Position numbers and translations under genes: made by a program. The notes under the pieces were generated by a model. It was not told the DNA's origin. It did not search any database and was given only the letters and a program-made list of their open reading frames with translations. DNA of 23,840 nucleotides from JALHST01 sp038316335 (GTDB lineage: Bacteria; Bacteroidota; Bacteroidia; Flavobacteriales; Flavobacteriaceae): positions 1 through 23,840 of the forward strand of contig JBBQAM010000059.1 in assembly GCA_038316335.1 (NCBI GenBank). The letters run 5' to 3'. The stretch's first letter is position 1; every line of letters starts with the position of its first letter. Below are positions 1 to 6,576 of the stretch, one piece after another.

Positions 1-132
1 ATGAGTATCGATGGTCCGGATCACAACGTCCTTAAAATCAAACCCCCATTGGTGTTCACCGAAACGAACGCCCAGGAAGTGATTTTCTATCTACGGAAAA
101 TTCTGCAAGAGGACTTTATGCAGGTTGATTGA
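1..132 (+). CDS. Class III aminotransferase, C-terminal end only
   Basis: The reading frame is open from the first base and ends at TGA 130-132, giving 43 residues that include NVLKIKPPLVFT. This resembles the end of class III PLP-dependent aminotransferases, in particular the branch that includes ethanolamine-phosphate phospho-lyase and aminotransferase/phosphotransferase fusions. The gene enters from the left edge; the ATG at base 1 is probably an internal Met, since the family is over 400 residues long. The substrate cannot be told from this fragment. It converges on the GH2 gene. Confidence 0.6.
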   Translation: MSIDGPDHNVLKIKPPLVFTETNAQEVIFYLRKILQEDFMQVD

Positions 133-216
133 AAAATACCAGTGAGAGACCAAAAAGTACCGTCGCTTCCAAAGGTTTGAACGCCTTAAAATTGATTGAT
201 CGACTAGGTACTTGGA

Positions 217-240
217 TAGGGCAGCCGCCCTACGCTTTTA
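217..240 (+). terminator. Possible terminator of the aminotransferase gene
   Basis: TAGGGC (217-222), a four-base loop and GCCCTA (227-232) form a perfect 6-bp GC-rich hairpin, followed after ACGC by a short T run. It lies 85 bases after the aminotransferase stop and between two convergent genes. The T tract is weak, so this is tentative. Confidence 0.35.
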
Positions 241-311
241 GGGATACGTTGCACAGATACGTACTATAAGCATTTAAAAAAACGCTGCATGGTTCAATAC
301 CACCCCAGTGG

Positions 312-2120
312 TTAGTTTTTTAAAGTCCCTATTACGGCCTTGTTGATTGCGCTTACTCTTTCAACCTCTAATTTATCAACTTTTCGATCATAGGTCATGA
401 GTCCGTTGACCTCTCCTTCAACATCGGTAGTCTGGGTATAAATAGCAGCCGAAAAACCTGACTTTACAAGCTTCTTGAGCATTTCGGCATATTTAACGTA
501 TTCGTCAGTAGTTTCCTTGGAGTTTTTAAATTTCACATAGCCCCAATTATTGTCGGTTTTCCATAAGTGCCCTTCCAAGGGGAGTCCGATACCTCCATAT
601 TCTCCAAGAACCGTAACACGATTGGCGTCATACAAGTACATTTTTGGTTCAGGATAGTTGTGTAGATCAAGTATATCGCCTGTTTGAAAGAAATTACCAC
701 CACTGGCCGAATTCACTAACCTTGAGGGGTCCTGGCTTTTCGTCCATTCGGTAATCTCGACAGTCTTGAACTGGCCCCATGCCTCATTAAATGGCACCCA
801 GACAACAATACTCGGGTATGAATAGAGATTGTCCATGATTTCCTTCCATTCTTCCCTATAAATTTTTTCCGATTCCTCGGTTCGTTTTAATTCGGAACCA
901 TCAAAGTATTTATGGTTCTGCCAACCATTGGAGCGATCCCCACTGGGCATGTCTTGCCAGACCAAAATACCGAGACGGTCACAGTGGGTATACCACCGGG
1001 CCGGCTCCACTTTCACGTGTTTGCGTATCATATTAAAGCCATATTCCTTGGTCTTCTTAATATCATATGCTAAGGCCTCATCACTCGGGGCCGTATAGAG
1101 TCCGTCGGGCCACCAACCTTGATCCAAGGGCCCGTATTCAAAATAGTCGTTGTTATTGAGCTGCATTCTAACGATTCCGAAATCATCGCGTTTCATGGAA
1201 ATCTTTCGCATGGCAAAGTAGCTTTTCACCTGATCTACTTCTTGGTCCTTGCTGATCAACTTTAATTGAAGATCATACAGAAAGGGCGATTCGGGCGACC
1301 ATAATTTGGGAGCTTCCAAGACAATTTCCAAGGTCTGCCCAGCGGCAGCCTTGGAAGTGGCGACAACCTGTGTACCCGAAGAGGCCGTAACTTCGATGAT
1401 ATCCCCGAAAGATTGCTCATTGATCTCGGCCAAAATATGAACGGAATTATGATCGATGTCGGGAGTGATCCGAAGGTTTTCAATTCTTTTAGCATTAACA
1501 GGTTCAAGCCAAACCGTCTGCCAGATTCCCGTTACCGGGGTATACCAAATACCTTCTGGCTTCTTGACCTGTTTGCCCCTTGGTTGTGCGCCCTCATCGG
1601 TAGGGTCCCAGACCCGAACTACCAAATCCTGGGGGCCATCCTTAAGAAATGGGGTAATATCAAATGAAAAAGGGGTGTAGCCCCCTGCGTGTGACCCTAT
1701 TTTTATACCATTGACCCATACATCGCTTTTCCAATCGACGGCCCCAAAGTGGAGCAAGAGGTCTTTTCCCTTCCAATTGGCCGGTAGGATAAAATCGGTA
1801 TGGTACCATATCTCATTTTTTGCCCCTACTTCCTTCATAACTCCGGAAAGGCTTGATTCGACCGCAAAAGGCACCAATATCTTCCCGTCGAATTTTGAGG
1901 GCATGGCACTGCCATAGGGCAGAATGGCATAGTCCCAAAGTCCGTTCATATTTTTCCAATCGGACCGCTGCATGATCGGCCTTGGGTATTCGGCCAGCAC
2001 CTTGTTGGGATCGATACTTTCGGACCATCGGGTCTTTATTTTATCACCCGCGGGTTTCCATTGTGCCGCTATGGGCAACTGGATCATAAATAGGATGGCA
2101 CATAGTACTATTTTTTTCAT
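312..2120 (-). CDS. Exported glycoside hydrolase family 2 protein
   Basis: The 602-residue protein has a Sec signal peptide (residues 1 to about 19, ending AAQ). A GH2 jelly-roll sugar-binding domain follows (about 45-205, with HFGAVDWKSDVWVNG), then an immunoglobulin-like domain (about 215-305) and a TIM barrel (about 320-595). The barrel contains YGPLDQGWWPDGLYTAP and MIRKHVKVEPARWY, typical of Bacteroidota GH2 enzymes. The likely acid/base is Glu446 in WVPFNEAWGQ and the nucleophile Glu507 in VLGEYGG. It should be a periplasmic or surface exo-glycosidase acting on beta-galactoside, beta-glucuronide or similar links; the substrate cannot be assigned. The protein is short for GH2, with no extra C-terminal domains. 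The start is the ATG before the signal peptide. No susC/susD or other CAZyme gene is adjacent. Confidence 0.9.
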   Translation of the reverse strand: MKKIVLCAILFMIQLPIAAQWKPAGDKIKTRWSESIDPNKVLAEYPRPIMQRSDWKNMNGLWDYAILPYGSAMPSKFDGKILVPFAVESSLSGVMKEVGAKNEIWYHTDFILPANWKGKDLLLHFGAVDWKSDVWVNGIKIGSHAGGYTPFSFDITPFLKDGPQDLVVRVWDPTDEGAQPRGKQVKKPEGIWYTPVTGIWQTVWLEPVNAKRIENLRITPDIDHNSVHILAEINEQSFGDIIEVTASSGTQVVATSKAAAGQTLEIVLEAPKLWSPESPFLYDLQLKLISKDQEVDQVKSYFAMRKISMKRDDFGIVRMQLNNNDYFEYGPLDQGWWPDGLYTAPSDEALAYDIKKTKEYGFNMIRKHVKVEPARWYTHCDRLGILVWQDMPSGDRSNGWQNHKYFDGSELKRTEESEKIYREEWKEIMDNLYSYPSIVVWVPFNEAWGQFKTVEITEWTKSQDPSRLVNSASGGNFFQTGDILDLHNYPEPKMYLYDANRVTVLGEYGGIGLPLEGHLWKTDNNWGYVKFKNSKETTDEYVKYAEMLKKLVKSGFSAAIYTQTTDVEGEVNGLMTYDRKVDKLEVERVSAINKAVIGTLKN

Positions 2121-2331
2121 TTTGGTGTCATTTCGGATGTACCCGAACCAAAGGCTTCGGCAGGGGATATCGTGTTATGGGGCATGAAAATAAGAATTAT
2201 TATTCGATAAAAGGTAGTCTGCAACACCCTACGACCTTAATTTTGTTGCTCGTCTTTTGGTCCTGGTAAATGAAGTTAGGTGGTAAACCTTAGGGCACGA
2301 ATTTTGTTCAATAAAAAAACTAAATAAATTG

Positions 2332-2362
2332 TTGCGTCCTAGAATTGTAAAAAGTACATTTG
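2332..2362 (+). promoter_or_regulatory. Bacteroidota-type promoter of tRNA-Ser
   Basis: TTG at 2332-2334, a 20-base spacer and TACATTTG at 2355-2362 match the Bacteroidota -33/-7 pattern (TTG, TAnnTTTG). The -7 box ends 40 bases before the tRNA. The rest of 2121-2402, between the GH2 start and the tRNA, shows no gene. Confidence 0.6.
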
Positions 2363-2402
2363 CATCCGCGTTTTGAGCGCAAGTTCTTTGAAGAAAACTT
2401 TA

Positions 2403-2489
2403 GGAGAGGTGCCGGAGTGGTAACGGAGCAGATTGCTAATCTGTCGACGCGTAAGTGTCGCCAGGGTTCGAGTCCCTGTCTCTCCGCCA
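2403..2489 (+). tRNA. tRNA-Ser(GCU)
   Basis: Acceptor GGAGAGG (2403-2409) pairs with TCTCTCC (2479-2485), followed by discriminator G and an encoded CCA (2487-2489). The anticodon stem GCAGA/TCTGT encloses loop TTGCTAA, with anticodon GCT at 2435-2437. There is a long class II variable arm and a canonical GGTTCGAGTCC T arm. It reads AGC and AGU. Confidence 0.96.
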
Positions 2490-2490
2490 T

Positions 2491-2520
2491 CGCCCTCCAT
2501 AGCAGAAGCGACGGAGGGCA
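2491..2520 (+). repeat. Hairpin just after tRNA-Ser
   Basis: GCCCTCC (2492-2498) and GGAGGGC (2513-2519) form a 7-bp stem with a 14-base loop two bases after the tRNA CCA. No T tract follows, so it looks more like a processing or spacer hairpin than a terminator. Confidence 0.4.
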
Positions 2521-2545
2521 TTATAAACTTAAACTGGGGGCGTTG

Positions 2546-2581
2546 CCAAAGGTAGCTTTAAAGTCTACTAAGTACCTTTGG
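2546..2581. repeat. Inverted repeat in the tRNA spacer
   Basis: CCAAAGGTA (2546-2554) and TACCTTTGG (2573-2581) are perfect 9-bp arms around an 18-base loop. The role is unknown; it lies in the probably transcribed spacer between the two tRNAs. Confidence 0.5.
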
Positions 2582-2603
2582 ATACGATTTTGGAATTTGG
2601 TGC

Positions 2604-2629
2604 TTGCTCCCGATAGTTATCGGGAGCAA
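2604..2629. repeat. Perfect palindrome, CCCG...CGGG type
   Basis: TTGCTCCCGATA (2604-2615), two bases GT, and TATCGGGAGCAA (2618-2629) form a 12-bp perfect hairpin. It is the outermost of several small CCCG...CGGG palindromes in this block. Confidence 0.7.
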
Positions 2630-2640
2630 TTTGATACCTT

Positions 2641-2790
2641 CGGGGTGTAGCCCCGCAATACTTGCGGGATAAACTCCGCTCCCGCCGTTGGCGTGACAGG
2701 CCGGTATCGCGTCCCGATTTATCGGGAAGGCCGCAAAGGCCGATGACAAATTGAATTGGCAGGATCTGATCCTGCAAAACATACACCATT
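2641..2790 (+). repeat. tRNA-Pro-derived tandem repeat, copy 1 (150 bp)
   Basis: This unit differs from copy 2 at 5 of 150 positions. In order it holds three stretches shared with the neighbouring tRNA-Pro: CGGGGTGTAG (2641-2650, the tRNA 5' end), CCGGTATCGCG (2701-2711, D arm) and AGGCCGC (2728-2734, variable region). Between them, 50 bases with hairpin CCCGCAA/TTGCGGG (2652-2668) stand where the tRNA has six. The anticodon arm is replaced by palindrome TCCCGAT-TT-ATCGGGA (2712-2727). A hairpin GCAGGAT/ATCCTGC (2759-2775) resembles the T arm. It cannot fold as a normal tRNA. Confidence 0.75.
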
Positions 2791-2940
2791 CGGGGTGTAG
2801 CCCCGCAATATTTGCGGGATAAACTCCGCCCCCGCCGATGGCGGGACAGGCCGGTATCGCGTCCCGATTTATCGGGAAGGCCGCAAAGGCCGATGACAAA
2901 TTGAATTGGCAGGATTTGATCCTGCAAAACATACACCATT
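2791..2940 (+). repeat. tRNA-Pro-derived tandem repeat, copy 2 (150 bp)
   Basis: This is the second unit, directly abutting copy 1 and the intact tRNA-Pro. Here the middle palindrome is perfect, CCCGCC-GAT-GGCGGG (2831-2845), while copy 1 carries substitutions in it. All other shared tRNA stretches and hairpins are kept. The substitutions fall mainly in or beside hairpins. Confidence 0.75.
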
Positions 2941-3014
2941 CGGGGTGTAGCGTAGCCCGGTATCGCGCCTGCTTTGGGAGCAGGAGGCCGCAGGTTCGAA
3001 TCCTGCCACCCCGA
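2941..3014 (+). tRNA. tRNA-Pro(UGG)
   Basis: Acceptor CGGGGTG (2941-2947) pairs with CACCCCG (3007-3013), with discriminator A at 3014. Anticodon stem CCTGC/GCAGG encloses loop TTTGGGA, with anticodon TGG at 2975-2977. The T arm GCAGG-TTCGAAT-CCTGC is canonical. CCA is not encoded, unlike in the tRNA-Ser upstream. The tRNA starts with the same ten bases that start the two preceding repeats, and its 3' end faces an integrase gene, the usual position of an attachment site. Confidence 0.96.
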
Positions 3015-3020
3015 CTTAAC

Positions 3021-3155
3021 TAGTTTCATCTAGTTGCATGACGTTGCAAATCACCTGATTTGCAACGTTTTATGTTTTTAGGGGTAGCAGATGAAACCTC
3101 ATGAAACTACCTGAAAACACCGCTCTGGTGTCCATAAAGGGATTTTGAAACCACC
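3021..3155. other. Putative attachment region with integrase arm-type repeats
   Basis: The motif TGAAAC recurs here. GTTTCATCT (3023-3031) is inverted relative to AGATGAAAC (3089-3097), TAGTTTCAT (3021-3029) is inverted relative to ATGAAACTA (3101-3109), and a further TGAAACC lies near 3146. Direct and inverted short repeats between a tRNA 3' end and a tyrosine integrase gene fit arm-type integrase sites of an attL/attR. No second copy of the tRNA 3' end is visible in the window. Confidence 0.35.
3041..3080 (+). terminator. Rho-independent terminator after tRNA-Pro
   Basis: ACGTTGCAAATCA (3041-3053) and TGATTTGCAACGT (3056-3068) are perfect 13-bp arms separated by CC, followed by TTTATGTTTTT. 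This is the first strong terminator after the tRNA-Ser promoter, so it could close a transcript holding both tRNAs and the repeats. Confidence 0.8.
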
Positions 3156-3241
3156 GTATTTTTTGTACATTGAAGTAGCTTTAGTAGGTATTTAACCTTG
3201 TGTTTTTTACCATTTTATTTACTAATTTAAAGCTATGTAAT

Positions 3242-3568
3242 ATGTTGGAAAACAGTAGATTATCAGTCGTATTTGTCGTTAGAAAACTCACTTCTAAAGT
3301 TGACACCATTAAGATTTACGCCCGCGTAACAGTGGACGGAAAAAGAGCCGAATTCAATCTAAATCGGGAATTGTCGGTGTCTCTTTGGGACGAAAAACGC
3401 AAAAGAGGTAAGGGATTTTCGAAGTACGTTATCTCCCTGAACAAGTATATAGACCAAGTTTTTACCGGATTACATGAGGCACATCGACAACTTTTACAAG
3501 AGGAAGTTGACATTACTTCTGCGGGAATAAAGGCACGATATTTAGGGGAAGATGAAAAGGGTGGATGA
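3242..3568 (+). pseudogene. Tyrosine-type site-specific integrase, N-terminal fragment
   Basis: About 108 residues match the start of Bacteroidota tyrosine recombinases. An Arm DNA-binding domain (IKIYARVTVDGKRAEFNL) is followed by the beginning of the core-binding region (LNKYIDQVFTGLHEAHRQL, ITSAGIKARYLGEDEKG). The protein stops at TGA 3566-3568, exactly where the IS21 end begins. The remaining SAM-like and catalytic R-H-R-Y domains, normally bringing the total to about 400 residues, are absent. No continuation is found beyond the IS element. The ATG at 3242 is chosen because homologous integrases start close to the Arm domain; an in-frame ATG at 3200 only adds an unusual leader. It was probably the integrase of an element inserted at the tRNA-Pro. 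Confidence 0.8.
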
Positions 3569-3608
3569 GCCGGTCAAAGTGAACCACGTGCGCCGGATGA
3601 AAGTGAGC
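3569..3608. repeat. IS21 left end, two binding-site repeats
   Basis: GCCGGTCAAAGTGAACCAC (3569-3587) and GCCGGATGAAAGTGAGC (3592-3608) are inverted copies of the repeats at the right end. They are likely transposase-binding sites, as is known for IS21. Confidence 0.7.
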
Positions 3609-3651
3609 ATAGCAAACTAGTTGCTCGAAGTCGATTCCTTTGTGGTTAAAT

Positions 3652-4383
3652 TTACTGTTTATTTTTTAGTTTTTTTCTCATGGATTCTCCCTTGATGTCG
3701 ATTCTGTGGGCCGTGTGTACCAGACGATCTAAAATGGCATCCGCGATGGTCTGCTCCCCGATGATCTCATGCCATGCCTCTACGGGCAGTTGAGAGGCGA
3801 TTATGGTCGATTTCTTTCCATGCCTGTCCTCGATGATCTCCATAAAGGAGTGCCTATTGATGTTGTCCAGGCCTTTGAGCCCAAAGTCGTCGAGTATGAG
3901 TAGGTCTTGCTTTTCCAGTTTGTCTATCTGTTTTACATAGGAGCCGTCCGCTTTTGATGTTTTGAGCATGGTAAAGAGCTTGACGGTGTTGAAGTACATT
4001 ACCTTATAGCCCAGGGAGCAGGCTTGATGGCCTATGGCCGATGCCATATAACTTTTTCCCGCGCCCGTGCTTCCCGTTATCAAAACATTATCTTTCTGTT
4101 TTACAAAGTCGCAACTGTTGAAGCGTTGTATCTGGTTCCTGTCGATATTGCGTGTAGGGTCGTAATCGATATTCTCCATAACGGCACTATACCTGAACCG
4201 GGCGGCCTTGGTCAGCCGTTCTATCTTACGGTTCTGGCGGTCGTCCCATTCCGACTGCATCAGATAGGCCATCAGCTCGTCATTGGTGTAACCGATGCTC
4301 TGCGGCGATAGACTGGTGCTGAAGGCCCTGTGCATTCCGTGGAGCCTTAACTGTTTCATTTGTTCCAATGTCTGTGTATTCAT
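3652..4383 (-). CDS. istB: IS21-family helper ATPase IstB
   Basis: A 243-residue AAA+ ATPase of the DnaC/IstB type. Walker A is GSTGAGKS at residues 104-111 and Walker B is LLILDDF at 161-167. Sensor-type residues follow in TIIASQLP, and the GESMR near the C-terminus is typical of IstB. The protein selects target DNA and activates the IstA transposase. It is intact, of normal family length, and starts 24 bases after the istA stop, so the two genes are co-transcribed. Confidence 0.95.
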   Translation of the reverse strand: MNTQTLEQMKQLRLHGMHRAFSTSLSPQSIGYTNDELMAYLMQSEWDDRQNRKIERLTKAARFRYSAVMENIDYDPTRNIDRNQIQRFNSCDFVKQKDNVLITGSTGAGKSYMASAIGHQACSLGYKVMYFNTVKLFTMLKTSKADGSYVKQIDKLEKQDLLILDDFGLKGLDNINRHSFMEIIEDRHGKKSTIIASQLPVEAWHEIIGEQTIADAILDRLVHTAHRIDIKGESMRKKLKNKQ

Positions 4384-4407
4384 ATTCGTGGTTTTAAAGT
4401 TTCCGTT

Positions 4408-5954
4408 CTATTTGTAATAATGGCCTCCCCTGATGTTGCTATGGTTCGGCATATCGATTTCTTTTTCGGTGTCCTCATCTAGGCTGTCCCATCCATTCTT
4501 AAGGATGCGTTCGATGATATTGTAATTGTAGGCCCCATAGTCCAATGCCCTTTTACAGGCATTGTCCAATCGGGTATTACCGACCTTTTTGGTCAGGTGC
4601 AATACGCCCAGACATGATTTATAGGATTGTTCCGGATGTTGTTTCTTATCGAGTATCTTGATGATATATTCCTTGCAGTTTTCTCCGATATGGCCTGCCC
4701 AGGCGATGAACTTCTCGGAACTCCATTCGCTTATAAAGCGATGGTGCGATGGCATGTGTTCCTTTATCGTTGTATAGGCATATTTTTCTTCCTTTCCCTT
4801 GGGTGTGCGGCCAAGCGTTCCAATTTATGGAATATCTCGACCAGGTTATCCGAGTAGATGATCCTGATACGTTTTCCTATATGTTTATACGGGACGCTGT
4901 AGTAATGCTTGTCCTTGCCGAAGTAGATATGGCTGTTCTTGTGTACCGTTCCCTTGGCGTATGATTTGATCTCGTACTTTTTCAAGGGCAGGGGTTCGGG
5001 CTCTTGTTCTTCTACTTCCCTGAACAAAGAATAACGGGAGTACTCCCTTCCCCTGAAGGACATCTTGTTATGGGTCTCCAAGAGTTTGAGTATCTCCTTG
5101 TTGAGTTCGGCCTTTGTATGGAAGGTCTGGTGCCGCAATGGCGCAAAGACCCTAGTGTATATAATACGAACGGCGTTCTCGACTATAGCCTTGTCCCTTG
5201 GCCTGTATGCCCTTGTCGGCAATACTGCTGTTTCATAATACTCCGCAAAGTCGGCAAAGGTATCGTTGACCTTTGGTTCGTAACGGCTACTTTTGGTAAC
5301 CGCTGCTTTAAGGTTATCCGGCACTAGGGCATGTGGCACCCCGCCATAGAACCAAAGTGCGTTCTCTACGCTCTGTATAAAATCTTCCTTCTTTTGGCTC
5401 GTACTAGCTTCTACATAGGTGTATTGACTGCTGCCCAGAACGCATACGAACACTTCCAGGTCTTGCAGTTCTCCCGTATCACGGTCTACGATAACGAGTT
5501 TCTTTCCCGTATAATCGATAAAGAGCTTATCACCGGCCTTATGCGTAAAATGCATGACCGGGGATACTTCCTTTGTCCATTCATTGTACCAGTACTTGAA
5601 CTGTGATACCTTGAAGCCATCGGGGTGTTTTGCATAATATTCTTCCCAGAGCAGGTGTCTTGTAACCCCTGTTTTACGAAGTTCCTTGTCAAAATAGGGA
5701 AAGTACTTCTCCAAGGTCGACAACTGCCGGCTCTTGGGCTTTTGGTCCGATTTGAATAGTTTGTGCAGTTCTTCCAAGGTCATTGCCGAGACCTCGTAAT
5801 CGGTAAGTTGGTAACGCTTGAAAAAGGCTATGTACTTGGTAACGGTGTTGCGCGACAGCCCTAACCTCGAACTTATCTGGCGTTTGCTTGTGCCCTCAAT
5901 GTAGAGTCTGAAAATCTGTTTTACTTTTCGCATATCTATTTGTTTGTTGGCCAT
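4408..5954 (-). pseudogene. istA: IS21-family transposase IstA, split by a frameshift
   Basis: The first reading frame (5954 to 4764) gives an N-terminal helix-turn-helix (residues 10-48, GTSKRQISSRLGLSRNTVTKY) and the RNase-H-like DDE core with Asp147 (LFIDYTG), Asp213 (LVPDNLK) and Glu259 (KAIVENAV). After residue 390 or so it runs into a stop. The expected C-terminal part (TTIKEHMPSHHRF... through SYKSCLGVLHLTKK) continues in the -1 frame down to 4408. The switch is at a run of five A on the coding strand (4783-4787); one extra A would restore a protein of about 510 residues, the normal IstA length. It could be a mutation, a sequencing error or transcriptional or translational slippage. 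Confidence 0.85.
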
Positions 5955-6010
5955 CGTCTTTTTAACAAAAAAAGACCTTTGGCTTTTTACAAATAGAATC
6001 GACTTTTTCA

Positions 6011-6102
6011 GTGGTTCACTTTCGCCCGGCGAAGGTGGCTCACTTTGGCCCGGCCAGGGTGGTTCACTTTAACCCGGCGAGGGTGGTATACTATGTCCGG
6101 CG
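6011..6102. repeat. IS21 right end, four 24-bp direct repeats
   Basis: Units begin at 6011, 6035, 6059 and 6083, each GTGGYTCACTTT followed by a GC-rich half with CCGGC. The last unit is shorter and divergent (GTGGTATACTATGTCCGGCG). This array is the mirror of the two-unit left end and is the likely IstA-binding region. Translated forward it gives a spurious peptide with repeated VHF-PA. Confidence 0.75.
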
Positions 6103-6103
6103 T

Positions 6104-6205
6104 TTGAAGGTAGGAAAGGAAAGCGTTTTAACATATAGGTTTTCCAAGAACCAGGATGCGAACCTTAAAGGTACTTTGGGTATCAGGATATCTTTCTTAC
6201 TGTGA
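6104..6205 (+). pseudogene. Possible C-terminal remnant of an outer-membrane beta-barrel gene
   Basis: From the end of the IS element the frame reads LKVGKESVLTYRFSKNQDA and onward, closing with GIRISFLL and TGA 6203-6205. Alternating polar and hydrophobic residues with a final hydrophobic strand resemble the last two strands of an outer-membrane barrel. It does not resemble an integrase. Only 33 codons remain, so the call is weak. Confidence 0.3.
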
Positions 6206-6576
6206 TCTAAAATTATGTTGAACAAACTTGTAGTATCCAATAAAAGATTAATCAATGAAACTTCAAAAAGAGAGCGAGTTTATGATACTCAAAAATAAAA
6301 TTTTGTGTTTCGGACAAACCATGCCTTAAAACGGCGGTTTTTTGGCACGTACATCTCGTGCCGAAAAAGCAAGATAATTTGATAGAATTCTTGCTTTCAT
6401 AGGTTTTCACAAAATTTTTCAAAAAGTAATTTTCTTGTTTCCTAATATTGATGGTTGTTTTGTTCTTTTGTGAAAAAAAATCTTAGTTTTAAGATGTTGC
6501 CATTCAGCTTTTGAATTGGTAGTTTCACGATACTTCTTTCAAATTCTATCTTAATAAAGACCATCAAAACAATGAC
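6206..6576. other. AT-rich intergenic region upstream of the antiporter gene
   Basis: No gene is seen. An inverted repeat with arms TTTTTTGGCACG (6338-6349) and CGTGCCGAAAAA (6357-6368) is present. Its T tract precedes the stem on both strands, so it is not a standard terminator. Near 6450-6497 a TTTTG, 21 bases and TAGTTTTA could serve as a weak promoter of the antiporter gene. Confidence 0.4.

Larger units (their letters stand above)
3569..6102 (-). mobile_element. IS21-family insertion sequence
   Basis: About 2.5 kb, carrying istA and istB in the usual order on the minus strand. The ends hold repeats with the core GCCGG-n3-AAAGTGA-n-CCAC: two at the left (3569-3608) and four at the right (6011-6102, inverted). 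The exact tips and a target duplication could not be fixed. The flanks do not match each other: integrase start on the left, an unrelated reading frame on the right. That suggests a deletion or recombination next to the element after insertion. Confidence 0.85.

Noticed and set aside
2360..2650. 96-codon plus-strand frame across tRNA-Ser
   Set aside because: It translates through the tRNA and spacer; no family and no separate support.
2641..2940. CRISPR-like array
   Set aside because: Only two 150-bp direct repeats with no spacers and no cas genes.
2558..3029. Two long minus-strand reading frames (124 and 153 codons) across the tRNA-Pro and repeats
   Set aside because: They contain the WQDSNLRPPAPKAGAIPGYATP-type peptide that arises from antisense translation of a tRNA, and repeat with the 150-bp unit. 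Not a real gene as a whole.
6011..6205. 64-codon gene starting MVHFRPAKVAHFGPARV
   Set aside because: The first 31 codons are the IS21 right-end repeats; only the tail may be a remnant.
6338..6368. Terminator hairpin
   Set aside because: T tract precedes and A tract follows the stem on either strand, the wrong order for a rho-independent terminator.
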